Shown here one piece after another: positions 1 to 11,039 of a DNA stretch of 57,835 bases. Each line of letters starts with the position of its first letter. The stretch's first letter is position 1. The notes under the pieces were generated by a model. It was not told the DNA's origin. It searched no databases and worked only from the letters and a program-made list of their open reading frames with translations. The DNA is from Conoideocrella luteorostrata (taxonomy: Eukaryota; Ascomycota; Sordariomycetes; Hypocreales; Clavicipitaceae), in assembly GCA_032433595.1 (NCBI GenBank), contig JASWJB010000288.1:1-57835 (forward strand), written 5' to 3'. The translations under genes were made by a program, and so were the position numbers.

Positions 1-504
1 TGAGGCATTATCTCTTGCGGAGTTAATGCCAACTCGATGGCTCAGTTAAACTGTCCCCCGCATGTGTGGATAGGTAATTATTGGCACCCGCGCTGTGAGA
101 CCCAAGGTATGTGTTCCATTTTTGGTGGAGATGCTGGCGAGGACACTTGTCGTCCGACCAGAGTCCATCCGCACATCTTCATTCAGCACGAGTTGAGTAT
201 GAGCAGGTCGCAGAACCGGAAAACAGTCGTGTAATGGCTTCCGAGAAGAAGGTCACCTGGGGCGAGCTGCTTAGGTCATTCTGGCCAGGGGTATGTTTCA
301 CGAATCAGTCTATCAAACCAACTGCTGAACCCGAATATGTAACAGCTCAGCCGCTCATCCATCTCCGACTCAAGCAATTGGTAGGCGGCAACAGCGGCCG
401 CGGCAGCAGCGCCAGAGGCGGGGCAAAACGACGCGACCGAGAGCAAACCTATATATACGGCCGAACAGAATATCAGGACGCGGGTTCAAAGCAGGGTGAA
501 GGAT
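1..504. other. 5' flank without a recognisable gene
   Basis: Short open frames occur here but none resembles a known family, and their composition is not convincingly coding. The stretch lies just upstream of the beta-lactamase-like pseudogene, so part of it may be the old promoter or a decayed first exon of that gene. No repeat, RNA gene or strong promoter motif was seen. Confidence 0.4.
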
Positions 505-2415
505 ATGGATGAGATCCGATCATTGTGCAGGGTGTCTTCTATCAGCGTTGGCATTCTTCACGAGGGAAAACCCAACTTTGAGCAAAATATCGTACGCCGA
601 GATGATCCGTCCGCGTCGTGCCCAGACTCACAATATTTGTACACTCTCTGCTCGGTTTCCAAAACATTCGTATCTGCTGCGTTGGGAATTCTTGTTGAGG
701 ACGGGTGCCTGTGCTGGACTGACACTGTTGGCCAATATTTACCAAACTTCAATCCAGTTGGTGACGTTGACATCAGCGAAAAGGCTACGTTCAACGACAT
801 CTTGCGCCACTCAGGAGGACTCGACAATCCTGTCGTCAGTCTTTTGGGCCCAGGCGGCAAAGTGATGGTGCCCCAGCATGACTTCATGGACGTACTAAAT
901 GGCACTCCTACGACGCGTCACGGCAAGACGCTTTTTGGTTCATGGACGTATAGCAATGTGGGATACGCCTTGCTCGCTCTCGTGGTTGAGGAGGTCTCTG
1001 GCGAGCCATTTGCACAGTTCGTTCAAAGCCGCATTCTAACACCACTTGGGATGAACAATACGGTTGTTACTGCGGCTCGGATTAAAGAAAGTGGCGCCGT
1101 GGCCCATTCGTACGCCCAGGATGCAGGATGGGTCATGGAAGAACCTAGTGTGGGTTGCACAGGGTTGTGCAATGATCTAGATCATCGGCTTCAAATTCAA
1201 TATATTCATAAGTGTCTGTTATCTAAGAAGAAGAAAAGAAGTCACGGTGGAAGTCACGATATCGTCGTATAAATATCGTGGCTAGAAGGTGACCACTTGA
1301 CGGGCTCTGTGCTTCCTATTGTGCTTGGCGGCATTCCAACACCTTGAGCACGATTGGACAGACGAAAATAACACTCCCGTTCTAGCCATGGTTGGCATTC
1401 GAAGTTCAGTCAAGGATATGATAACGTTCTGTGCCGCGGTCATGGGATGCATTCGCGTCCACAGGAATGCCAATGAACCTAAGACTTCTGGCATTGGACA
1501 TGATGGATCTCAGCGACGGTCAGATTTTGAGGTTCTTTCTGCAATTGAGTCTAATCCCTTGAGGCAGACATCGGCTATACTTAATGGCTACTATTGGACC
1601 AGACCCCACAATGATCCATTTGGAAATGTGGCTCGCTATCATCATGGATGGATGCGCGTCATAATGCCCAGTTGCATGGTTTCTTGAGGTTCCTGGAATC
1701 AGACTCTGGCGGACAACACAACCAAAAAAGACGAACAAGCGGCTCGGGACAAGAGTATTCTGGGGCAAAAATCTGGGAAACGAATTTTGTACAAATCCGT
1801 CGGGATAGGATTCTGCGGAACATGCTCGGTCAATATGTTTCCCGAGACGCGCAGTGCTGTCGTCGCCTTTAGTAACGGCACCAACTGTGGTGACGCCGCG
1901 GACTTTTGCGCATCCTTGCTTATGCAAGAATTATTCGACTTGGAGCTAAGAGTCGATATACTGGACATGGTTAGACGTGAAGTTGCATCAAGAGCACAGG
2001 ATTTCGCACAGATAATGCATGATTTGGACAGGCATGGGGTTTGTCCGAGGCCGAGGGTGATGCACTTAACTACAAGGGCGCGTACCGGGGCCTGGGTATC
2101 ACCCTCACGATCCAAGACGGCGCAAATGGAGATGGTTTAGACCTGTATTTTAATGGTAGAATGGACATGACGCAGCCATTGAAGCACTTTGCCAAAGATC
2201 AGTATAGTTTCTGGCCGGAATCTCAGGATGCCTGGCTGGAAGGGGGGTGGCTTGACTGGGATTATTACCTAGTAGGCATCTTGACTTTTGTAAGGAATGG
2301 AACAAAAGCCAATGAAGTAATTGGTCTGACTTGGGTCTGGGAAGAGGGGTGCGACCCATATCTATTTCAGAAAGTCGACTGTGTAGTGGCTCCCGAGAAC
2401 GATGAGGCGAGCTGA
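505..2415 (+). pseudogene. Beta-lactamase / transpeptidase-like serine hydrolase, broken by a solo LTR and frameshifts
   Basis: Remnant of a class C beta-lactamase-like serine hydrolase (PF00144 type), a family used in fungi for ester or amide hydrolysis and acyl transfer. The first reading segment (505 to about 1148) keeps the nucleophile motif SVSK, the tyrosine motif YSNVGY and a typical PLGM stretch. At 1149 it runs into a reverse-oriented solo LTR; the family sequence resumes after 1346 (VLAMVGIRSSVKDM). The segment at about 1640-1690 ends in a stop, and homologous-looking sequence continues in other frames at about 1790-2035 (ETRSAVVAFSNGT) and 2040-2415 (GLGITLTIQDG). Taking out the LTR and one target copy leaves the flanks one base out of frame, so more than one lesion is present. 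The nearest upstream ATG in frame is at 505; the true N-terminus is uncertain. Pseudogene status is clear, exact substrate unknown. Confidence 0.8.
1149..1341 (-). mobile_element. Solo LTR, family A (copy 1, subfamily A1)
   Basis: About 193 bp, reading in LTR orientation from TGTTGGAAT to CAACCCACA on the minus strand. It matches copies at 13515-13711 and 43306-43498. It sits inside the beta-lactamase-like gene and is flanked by CCTAG (1144-1148) and CCTTG (1342-1346), a 5-bp target duplication with one mismatch. The TGTTGGAAT start resembles Ty1/copia-type LTRs. The CACGTG core found in most other copies is mutated here. No internal retroelement coding region is present. Confidence 0.8.
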
Positions 2416-3409
2416 TGCTTGCAGTATCGTTGTAGAATGGTAGGAGTGTTATTTAGACAAATATTCAACATGACAAGAATTCGCGAGCTTGACTGGGACA
2501 AATGAGTCGCACATCAATAATCTAGATATTCTATTAATACAGAGTATTTCCGAGGAAACCTTGTCGAGATGCACAATTTGCATCATAGGCAACCGGCGCC
2601 AGACAGCTACCAAAGCGTGGGTTGGAAGAGTTGGGAAGAGTCGGTCAACCACCGCCATTCTCGAGTGTTGAGCTTCACATTTAATTGGAAATAAATATAT
2701 GTTTATGAAAATATACACACGGAATATGTGCATAATTGCAATTTGCGCCCCGAATACACTATTGATGTCGCAGATCTTGGTTTTGGCCCTTTGTGGAGTT
2801 TTTACGGGTACCCTCTACGTTCAGCCCGAAAACCGTAACTGGAAAGCTGAGCGAACACGCTAGTACCGAGGCTAATAGCGTCACGACCCGTTTCACCCGG
2901 CGCACGGGCTTCAGTGCACTCCCCACAAGACTACCTCATTTCAGTGCTTCTGTTAGAATAAATAGGAGAGGTTCAAATTTGATTGCCTTAATAGCAGGAG
3001 CTGTGTTACTGTGATGATGGAAGAAGAATTCATCGTCTGACGGCCTCGTCCAAGTCCCCCTATAAATACCCCTACAATCTAGGACACGCCTGTCCGGAAT
3101 TCCTGCCTCAGGCCCAGAGGCCACGTATCCTGTCTCTCACAGCCCCGTGTACCCACATATCCACACACACACGCACACACCTGTAATCCAACAGCTTCTT
3201 TTCTCCTCAGCTTTAGATGCTCGGAATAGTCGCCTAGCCGGAGTGGGCGGCAAGTGACTCTTTGCGCATTCTCGCGACTTCTAGATCGTACTTTGGCACT
3301 CCCGTCGGTCATCATGCGCTTGAAAATTCTTCCATAGCTACCGACACCTGCGGACTAAGTGCGTTGGGATGATGGGGAAGCTGGTGAGAGTATAGAGGAG
3401 CCTCTCACT
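2416..3409. other. Intergenic, no supported gene
   Basis: AT-rich spacer. A TATA-like CTATAAATA at about 3060 precedes a short signal-like start (ATG at 3314) that stops after seven codons, which may be the relic of a small gene. No homology was recognised. Confidence 0.4.
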
Positions 3410-3689
3410 TGTTGAGGTGAGAATTGCTTTTCTTAGGAAGATCAGTGCCGCAAGTAGCTAAATTAGTGAGGGAATTACTGAGCAGCTGAACGAGCTAGAG
3501 GATGACTACAGGAGGTTTTCAGCTGTGCAGGGACATCCCGGAATTCAGAGGAAACCGAAGGAATCTGACGGATTAGATGAGTCCGGAGTCTAGGCATGAA
3601 AGGAAGGAATTTGCCATCAATTTCACCACTTTCTATTCATTACTGTCAATTTTCCACTGTGCAATTGATCTGGCCTCAATAACGTAACA
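3410..3689 (-). mobile_element. Solo LTR, family B, full-length copy
   Basis: In LTR orientation (minus strand) it runs from TGTTACGTTATTG to CTCAACA, so the ends are TGTT...AACA. It matches the copy at 11426-11711 and a second, oppositely oriented copy 40 bp away. No target duplication was found at its borders. Confidence 0.6.
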
Positions 3690-3729
3690 GCTATCGGTCA
3701 CCCATTTGGCTCTTGACCTGGTAGTCATG

Positions 3730-3997
3730 TAGCAATTGCACAGCGGAAAATTGATAGTAATGAATAGAAAGTGGTGAAATTGATGATTTCCAATGTCTTC
3801 CAAGTTGATGGGGAGTTCCTTCCTTTTATGCCTAACTTCAACTAATCCGTCAGATTCCTTCGAATTCCACGACGCCCTGCACAGCTGAAAACCTCCAGCA
3901 GCCATCATTTAGCTCGTTCAGCAGCTCAGTAATTCCCTCACTAATTTAGCTATTTACGGCACTGATCCTCCTGACAGAAGCAATTTTCCTCTCAACA
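3730..3997 (+). mobile_element. LTR family B, 5'-truncated copy in inverted orientation
   Basis: Matches the neighbouring copy at 3410-3689 in reverse complement, with a spacer of about 40 bp, so the two form a large imperfect inverted repeat. The first 25 or so bases of the LTR are missing. The end is CTCTCAACA at 3997. Confidence 0.6.
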
Positions 3998-4171
3998 ATA
4001 GCGTCTTAATTCGACAAACAATCGGACAAGAGACTTTGTCAACACAACAGAACATGCTCCAATTGCGCAGCAATTATTGCATTATAACCTTTGACAGACA
4101 TGGAAGACTGATAGCAGAGTTGCCATGGATCGAGTCTGTCGATGTCTCTTTATTTTGGGTGCGGTTGATGA

Positions 4172-4500
4172 TGTTGAGATTAGAGTGGCTCCTTCGGAAA
4201 TTACCAAGGTCTCTTATTAGTTAGAATTACGTGATAGTGGAAGCAGTCGGATAAGAGGTGCCATTTAAAATTAATTAGAAACCGGAGGAATTTAGCCAGG
4301 ACCTTGATAAGGTTAAGAATACAAGGAATACGAGATATCAGAGGCAGGAAGAAAAGCAGGCATAAAAGGAAGCATTTCGACGGGAATTAGAAGTGGAATC
4401 AGACCATCCATCATCAACAGAAGTTATCATTCTTAGGGCTCTTTAGTTCAAATCCATCTATTCCTGCCGATTGCCACTGTTGCAAACTGCTTCTTTACCT
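4172..4500 (+). repeat. LTR-like repeat, family E, copy 1
   Basis: Starts TGTTGAGATTAGAGTGGC and ends in a stretch containing GCCACTGTTGCAAA. The start and end recur in the adjacent copy at 4512-4804; the middle is too diverged to align by eye. Probably an old LTR. Confidence 0.5.
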
Positions 4501-4511
4501 TATATCTATGT

Positions 4512-4804
4512 TGTTGAGATTAGAGTGGCACCTTTGGAAATGACCGATGCCTCGTATTAGCTAGTATCGTACGATAATTGGAAAAAGGTGGCATAATGCA
4601 CCGGGATAGCTGCCTAAGGCCGCTAAATTCAGAGAAATGTGCCGGTCGTTGAAGGACCATATAGAAGGGTTACAGTGCTCCTCAGAAGATGGAATAATCA
4701 TCCATCATCACTATCAGTATCACTGCTTACGCTCTTCATCATATTTAAATCCGTCTATTCCTGCTAATTGCCACTGTTGCAAATTGCTCTCCTTCACCTA
4801 CTTA
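4512..4804 (+). repeat. LTR-like repeat, family E, copy 2 (tandem with copy 1)
   Basis: Begins TGTTGAGATTAGAGTGGC like copy 1 and ends with GCCACTGTTGCAAATTGC followed by CTTCACC. A related end segment recurs at about 49510-49575. The two tandem copies share both ends at a spacing of about 340 bp. Confidence 0.5.
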
Positions 4805-5329
4805 TGAAGGCACATAACGCAACATATGTAAAGGCCCATAACGCAACAGGTGAGATGCTAAGTGGGTAGGTTTCAGTCGCAGATGTGTTGGGTCAACAAG
4901 CAAGCATACAAAAGCAAATGATCGAGGTATCCAGACAACTAGGCACAGAAGGATTCGGTACCATGAAGAACCCCCCTTGGTTTTTTTTTTTTTTTTTTGG
5001 CTGCCTGTCGTCCCCTCCGCACTTCTATCGCCTGTGAAAGTATTATATACTTCAATGAGTTCTTCGCAACGTTGCCAATACAAACCTTGTATAATAATGT
5101 AGAAACATTGACTATGGACATATAAATTTAGTTGCGTAAATTTTGTATCGACTTGGGGCATCTGTCCACGCCATGTCTCCACCGCCATGGGCTGAATATT
5201 GAGCGTAAAAGGCAAAGTGAACAGCCGTGACATCACCATCGACTATCACTCCTCTACCTGGTTTTTTCGACTGGGATACAACTAGATAGGACTCATTATC
5301 ATCATTCTCCCGAAAAAAAAGTTATCTAT
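4805..5329. other. Intergenic with a poly-T tract, no supported gene
   Basis: Contains an uninterrupted run of about 18 T at 4981-4998. A minus-strand frame crosses it as a lysine run, but nothing resembles a family. No gene is called. Confidence 0.45.
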
Positions 5330-5741
5330 TGTGTGGGCTGAAAAGAGCATCTAGGATGGCCAGAATTAGTTCACGTGAGTTTTTGGACTTGACCGAATTA
5401 GTCAAATCAAATGATGTAGCCATAAGTAGGGGGTTATCCTTCTTGCGGGCAGATTATCACGAATTTAAGAAGTTTTACCCCGAGTTCAAGAAGTATGTCT
5501 TATCGGGAGCCTGGCTCCGCTACCTATTATGATTAAATTGCTTTATTGAAGTGCTTATTAGCTCGATAATCGCCGAGCAACCTGTTAGAGCTTTTGATCT
5601 TACTATGAGCAAGGTCTCTGCGAATTACGGAAGGTCTCTGCGAGAACCTTTCACTGAGTTTACGGAGCGTCGCTGGTTGTGTGTCAGACACCGGTATATG
5701 TGAGTGGTGGGGCGTGCTTTGGGTCGACAAAATATGATATC
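5330..5741 (+). mobile_element. LTR-like repeat, family C, copy 1
   Basis: About 412 bp, from TGTGTGGGC to GTCGACAAAATATGATATCA. It matches a full reverse copy at 12994-13409 and a partial reverse copy at 51930-52073. The element contains a short open frame (5329-5532), but its conservation follows the repeat rather than a protein. No clear target duplication. Confidence 0.6.
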
Positions 5742-5809
5742 AGCCTCTCTCACTAGTATGAGTTTAATGATAAGTCGTGCATGAGAGCTAGAGTCACCTC
5801 AGAAGTCGA

Positions 5810-6670
5810 ATCGAAACTGATCAGGCCTGTCCTCACATCCTAGGTGTGCCAAAAATCTGTAATAAGTCTGAGCGGCACCGGCCCAATCGCGAAATGCAGG
5901 GGCTTTGTGTTCTGCATGTGATGGTTCCTGTTGGTGCCTTTGACAAATCACCATCTACTTCTTTGGTCACTTTTAGACGGATAAAAAGCCAGCGATGATT
6001 AATATGAGGAGCTGGCGAGCTTTCGTTTGCGAGAAAATCCCGTGGGCCGCATCTTGGTCCGTTACATGAAGATAGGGGGGATGGTCGCCACAATGCAAAT
6101 AAGGGTTTCTCCCCGGGACGAATTTCCTAAACATTTGCCAGTCGACTTAGTGATTTTGCTTGAGGCTGATAACTTGAAAGGTAAAAGTAAAAGGGGACAT
6201 CCCTTGCAGGCCAGAACGATTCGCAGAAATCCATGCTTTTATGTCTTCATACCAGCGCCAGACTGTTTCTTACATTCGCCGACGCTATGAAATGTCTGGG
6301 GTCATTAGTGAGACGCTTCACCATAGGTGGAATGGTAGTCTTCTCAATATTTGCGCACCAAACTGTCAGTTTCCGCTGAAAGCTTCAACTTTTGCACCGA
6401 TACACTTTCATCATAATAACGCGTCATCATCTATTTTGATGTATATGGCATCTCTGTCAAAGCCGCTCAAAGTCCAGGACAGCCCCGAATTCTCTGCATG
6501 ATGAAGTTGACTTGCCCTAGCGGCTTTCCATCTCTGGTTATAACGGGGCGGCCAAAAATTTTGACAGGATCCGGATTAGGGACAGTCACATTGCTATTAT
6601 CATCAAATCCTGATCCTGTGAACCGGGGTTGATCAACTTCGACCTGCTCTCGAACTAAACCCAACAGTAA
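5810..6670 (-). pseudogene. Decayed fungal glycosyltransferase-like gene
   Basis: Read on the minus strand, scattered frames carry family-like pieces in the right order: a segment at about 6664-6500 with KIFGRPVITRDGKPLGQVNF, then DRDAIYIKIDDDALL near 6470-6420 (an acidic DDD motif like that binding metal and nucleotide sugar in these enzymes), then NHRWLFIR near 6000, then DWAGAAQTYYRFLAHL near 5895-5830. These resemble an uncharacterised fungal family with YxKIDDD, HRWLP and WxxxAQxHYSxLxxL motifs. In-frame stops and frame changes separate every block, so the gene is dead. The identification rests on short motifs recalled from the family, so it is moderate to low confidence. Confidence 0.45.
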
Positions 6671-7147
6671 TCAACACATTGCTTCTCAATATAACTTTAG
6701 CGGCGTAAGGGTGACTAAACGAAGTCTATTGCAAAACCTGTCAAAAATATTGAATGACATGCACTCCCTGCACTTGAAGATAGGAAAATGTTCCTTTGCC
6801 ATTCTGGCTAGTAGCGCTGCGTGACGCGCGATGATTTAGTACAATGCTGGGTGTAAACGGAATTCAAGATGTCCTCTTGGCCCGTGTCAAAGTGAGGAGC
6901 AAAATATAGTGGTTCTTAGCTAAGATAGCAGACTCAAGACTTGAGAAACGGCATCTACTCGCGTAACTCCCAATTGAGGTACTTTAATTCCAGCCGTAGC
7001 ACAAAATTTTTCAGATATGTAGGGTTTTCAGGAGACTGATCCCAATGTGTTTATATTAATCTCAGTTGTGATACTACACAAGCAATAAAGAGAGCTACTG
7101 TAGTTGAACACCTAATTGACGAGTTTGACTATATCACTAAACGATTT
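6671..7147. other. Intergenic, no supported gene
   Basis: AT-rich spacer between the glycosyltransferase relic and the 3' end of the secreted protein gene at 7148. It might hold the missing N-terminal part of the relic, but no recognisable segment was seen. Confidence 0.35.
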
Positions 7148-7873
7148 TCAGGAGCCTACTTTGACAACCCAGCCAGATCCACTCTGGGAGTAGGAAAATC
7201 CATCTGTGCCGACGCATTCTCCATATTCGTGGATATTCGAGATGCTCCCGCCGCTGGTGCCGCTGGTGCGTGACGTGGGATTCTTAAACGTCACCTCGGT
7301 TCTAGGCAGAGACGAGCAGACGTGATTCTTCTTACCGTCATTCCAACGGTAGTATTCAACGAATCCGACCGACGAGGCCTTCATTTTTCCAGCACCAGAT
7401 GGCAGCGTCCATTCCCCAATAACAAAGGACTTCCCCGTGGCGGTGTCAACTACACTGCCTTTCCAAGTCGCGCCACCTTCATTCTGAACAACGACCTCGT
7501 ACGTGTGTGAGTAATCCGCCTGGAATTCAACCGCGCAGCTGACCCCTTGACCACCGTCGGCGCCATAGTGACAGTTCGCATGGCCTGTCGTGGTGCCTCC
7601 TTCGAAAGACGAGAAGGCAGCATGCAGGGTGGCCTGGCCATTAGAGTCTTCCCGAGGTTGAAGACCAGCATAGCTCCCGTTCTTTATGTTCGCGAAATAG
7701 AACTGCTGAGCAAAATAGAAACCGGATTTATGGGGTGCATTGACCAAATTGAAACCAAAAGTGACATCATCAAGGCCGCTGGATGGTGCGGAGCGGAATG
7801 ACCAGTCAAGACCAACGGTGGCCATTCCAAGCGACGGCATGAATGATACGAGAATAGTCTTTGATAGCTTCAT
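7148..7873 (-). CDS. Small secreted protein, DUF3472-like
   Basis: Single-exon gene of 241 residues. An N-terminal signal peptide is likely (basic MKLSK, then a hydrophobic stretch to about residue 19). The body has a beta-rich look with conserved-looking pieces: GFYFAQQFYF, then GSYAGLQPR, AAFSSF, a Gly/Cys block CHYGADGGQGVSCAVEF, and WKGSVVDTATGKSFVIGEW. The order 'G-Y-x-G-x-Q ... G-G-x-G ... W ... D-x-x-T-G ... I-G' resembles secreted DUF3472-type proteins, whose biochemical role is not established. The cysteines suggest an extracellular fold with disulfides. No catalytic motif is visible. The start at 7873 is preferred because it gives the signal peptide; T/C-rich sequence lies directly upstream. 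Function is not assigned. Confidence 0.65.
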   Translation of the reverse strand: MKLSKTILVSFMPSLGMATVGLDWSFRSAPSSGLDDVTFGFNLVNAPHKSGFYFAQQFYFANIKNGSYAGLQPREDSNGQATLHAAFSSFEGGTTTGHANCHYGADGGQGVSCAVEFQADYSHTYEVVVQNEGGATWKGSVVDTATGKSFVIGEWTLPSGAGKMKASSVGFVEYYRWNDGKKNHVCSSLPRTEVTFKNPTSRTSGTSGGSISNIHEYGECVGTDGFSYSQSGSGWVVKVGS

Positions 7874-9434
7874 TTTGGTTATCTTTTTCTCTTTTCTTTC
7901 TTTAAATCTGCCGCTTTGTTGTTGTTGTTGTTTTTATTTTCGGTGAGTGCCCGTAATGATTGCCAATGTATAGTTGCGACATGCCAATCTGTCTTATATA
8001 GTTTCCAACTCTCCAGCCACGTCTTTCAAAGTCCAGAATGTCCCAGCCGGAAAGATCGAAACGTTACAAAAACGCCCCATTACGTGTCTTGCCCCTCGGT
8101 CATGTACTCAACTATCTCTCAACTTTACTTGGACATGGCAGCAATGAAACGTTCCCAGTGTGCAACCTCAAATAGGAAGTTTGCTAACTATAACTATCTG
8201 TGCTACACCAACTTGCCAACTTTGGGGTGAGTTGATTGCATTGACAGTGCTTGCTCATTAGCGGTGCGCCATCCATGCCTATTGGTTAGACCGATACTCC
8301 GTACATGTGTTAGATACTGTTTTTTAATCACCAACCGTAAACCTGATCAAATCCATATTGGATACTGGGTCAGCCAGCGGAGAAAGTAGTAGGATATCAG
8401 ATGCAAGCTGGTCGTGGTGAAATAGCTCTCTCTACAGTCAGAAAACGCAGAAAGTATTTTGCTGTGTAGCCGGACTTTTACGTACTGGCACCGTTAAAGA
8501 AACGCGGAACGGCGACAGAGCAAAGAGCTGAGTTGACATTTTTGTGTTCATACTGCCACTGTTAACGACCTACTGCCACAATCAAAAATGATCTTCCTAA
8601 ACAGTATGCTGGGTGAGAGCTGTGGCGCAAATCAAGTCCACAGCCTCCATTACTGCTCGTCTTTCGCGTGTCCTCTAAAGCTAACTGGTTGAGCTCGGAC
8701 GGCGCCAGCGTCGCTCGAACTAAACCGTCTACAGTTATGGAAATGCACCTCTTCTCGTACCTAAATCCCCGCGGTGCGGTGCAGAATTTTGCGCCGGTAG
8801 GCTGTCTTATCTACCGGTTAACGTGCAAGCTTGTTTTTGTGTTCCTCCCTACCGTAAAAAGCGCTGCGCCACTCTCAAGCAACTCAGTAACTACCGCTTC
8901 GGGAGCTCGCTTCAATACGGAGTAAGAATTCACCTTCCAAGTCAGTATCGGGATCGACACTGGCTGAACCTTATCCGAAATGCGAAAGTCTCATGCGGGG
9001 TACGCAATCCGTTTTTGGTGGCGCCGGTGCCGGTTAATGGAATTTTGAACGCCGAGGCTCCAATTGTAAAAATGACGCCTCCACAACAACTCCATCAATA
9101 GCAGCTTCCCGCGCCAATTAGCTTGATGCACAGTCTTCGCATCGTCATCGCATGCAAGGATTCCGCGTCTGTAGACAACGTTGCATATCTTATACAACGT
9201 TACCAAGTCCTGGGACCAGGTGCTGCTACTATGTATGATGCCGGTTCTCCCGAGTTCAAGCACATGCCTCCTCTTTAGTTCTTTGTCGGCGCTGTTGCCA
9301 CAAGTCAGCTTTTGCCTTCGAGTTCAGACTCTATACTCTGCAATTCGTAGTTGATGTCAGTATCAAGCATCTCCGAGCCTAGCTGTTGACTTCGTCGACC
9401 TAAGACATTACCACTTCCTAAACTTCCTGCCGAT
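7874..9434. other. Shared promoter region between the secreted protein and alpha-galactosidase genes
   Basis: 1.56 kb between divergently transcribed genes. It contains two copies of the 9-mer TACTCCGTA (8295-8303 and, on the other strand, 8916-8924) and pyrimidine-rich stretches upstream of 7873. No gene, RNA gene or repeat element was recognised. Confidence 0.45.
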
Positions 9435-11039
9435 ATGAAGCCGTCCGCAACGCTAACGGCCGCAGGGCTCGCGGCCCATGCCGTCTCCGCAGCTGAACCG
9501 TACCTCGCATTACCTCCCATGGGTTTCAACAACTGGGCTCGGTTCACCGTCAATATTAACGAGAGCATCTTCGTCGATGCTGCTGAGGCTATGGGTAGCC
9601 GTGGCCTTCTCTCGGCGGGTTACAATCGCATTAATTTGGATGATGCTTGGTCTCTCAAGGAAAGAGCCGCCAATGGGTCAATGGCTTGGGACCCGGTTAA
9701 GTTTCCTCGCGGCTTGCCTTGGCTCACAGCACATATCAAGTCAAGGGGATTCATTCCAGGTATCTACACAGACTCTGGTACCAAGTCGTGTGGTGGATAC
9801 CCTGGAGCTGAGGATCACGAAGAAATTAATTTTAGGGACTTCAAGGCTTGGGGTTTCGAATTTCTTAAGATGGATGGATGCTACGTGAATCCAGTGTCGG
9901 AACCCAAATATCACGACCTATACACCCGATGGCACAAGATTCTGTCCTCTGCAGGAGACTCAATGGTGTTTTCTGACTCGGCTCCCGCCTACTTCTGCGA
10001 CAATAAAAACAAGACGGACTGGTATACCGTTATGGGGTGGTCTGCTGACTACGGCCAGCTAGCTCGCCATTCGGATGACATCCAAAACTATCCCGATGGC
10101 GGTGATTCCTGGAAGAGCATGCTGATCAACTACGGGTATCATATCCGACTGGCTCGCTACCAGAGACCAGGTTACTTCAACGACCCAGACTTCCTCAACT
10201 ATGACCACCCTTCCTATACTCTCGACGAGAAGAAGAGCCACTTTGCCCTCTGGAGCAGCTTCTCGGCGCCTTTGATCCTCAGCGCCAATATTCCGGCCAT
10301 TACGCCCGAAGAGGCTAAATATTTGACTAATAAGGATATTATTGCTATTGATCAGGACCCTCTTGTGCAGCAAGCCACTCTTGTGAGTAGCAGCAACGAT
10401 ACGGATGTTCTGACTAAGAGTCTTGAGAATGGCGACCGTCTTCTCACCATATTTAATAAGGCGTCCACTGCCGCTAGCATTACAGTGTCTTGGGAGCGCA
10501 TAGGCTACACTGTTTCGGATCTGCCTCACGGTGGCGCCGTGTCCGTCAAAAATCTTTGGACTGGGCAGAGTAGCAAAATTGACGTCCAAAGCGGCGGTAT
10601 CACAGCCAAGAATATTCCCCGCCATGGAACCGCCATTTATCGCATTGGACGAACGACCAGCCCGATTACCCCTACCGGTATTATATTTAACACCGTCACA
10701 ATGAACTGTCTCACGGACAGCGCCTCTGGAGTATTGAAATTCACTAGATGTAATGGTTCTGCTAGCCAGACATGGAGCATCCGCTCCAATGGCCGTGTTA
10801 GCAGCATTCTCCGTCCAAAACAGTGCATTGAAGATACAGGCGGTAAAGTAGTATCAGGCAAATTGGACTGTACTTCTGCGGGCTGGAGCTATCATCAATC
10901 TGGGAATGTTATCAGTAGTCGTTCCAAACTTTGCTTGACAGAAGCCAAAGATGGCTCAGCATTAGCTACTGCTTGCGGCCGTGAGCTGAATGAGCAAGTC
11001 ATGTCCCTACCTATTGGAGTTACTATTAGAAGACCATAG
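9435..11039 (+). CDS. Secreted GH27 alpha-galactosidase with C-terminal ricin-type lectin domain
   Basis: Single exon, 534 residues. It should hydrolyse terminal alpha-1,6-galactosyl residues of galactomannans and raffinose-type sugars outside the cell. A signal peptide spans about residues 1-19 (cut near VSA/AEP). The GH27 barrel begins LPPMGFNNWARF; the nucleophile is Asp147 in FLKMDGCY and the acid/base lies in RPGYFNDPDFL (Asp250/252). A C-terminal beta domain follows, then from about residue 411 a CBM13/ricin-B-like module with paired cysteines (NCLTD, RCNGSASQTW, QCIEDTGG, LDC, LCLTE). This architecture and length match the Aspergillus AglA type. It lies next to a divergent gene for a small secreted protein. 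All catalytic residues look intact and no frame break is seen. Confidence 0.95.
   Translation: MKPSATLTAAGLAAHAVSAAEPYLALPPMGFNNWARFTVNINESIFVDAAEAMGSRGLLSAGYNRINLDDAWSLKERAANGSMAWDPVKFPRGLPWLTAHIKSRGFIPGIYTDSGTKSCGGYPGAEDHEEINFRDFKAWGFEFLKMDGCYVNPVSEPKYHDLYTRWHKILSSAGDSMVFSDSAPAYFCDNKNKTDWYTVMGWSADYGQLARHSDDIQNYPDGGDSWKSMLINYGYHIRLARYQRPGYFNDPDFLNYDHPSYTLDEKKSHFALWSSFSAPLILSANIPAITPEEAKYLTNKDIIAIDQDPLVQQATLVSSSNDTDVLTKSLENGDRLLTIFNKASTAASITVSWERIGYTVSDLPHGGAVSVKNLWTGQSSKIDVQSGGITAKNIPRHGTAIYRIGRTTSPITPTGIIFNTVTMNCLTDSASGVLKFTRCNGSASQTWSIRSNGRVSSILRPKQCIEDTGGKVVSGKLDCTSAGWSYHQSGNVISSRSKLCLTEAKDGSALATACGRELNEQVMSLPIGVTIRRP

Noticed and set aside
4802..5239. Minus-strand 145-residue frame with a lysine run
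   Set aside because: Driven by the poly-T tract at 4981-4998; no family resemblance.
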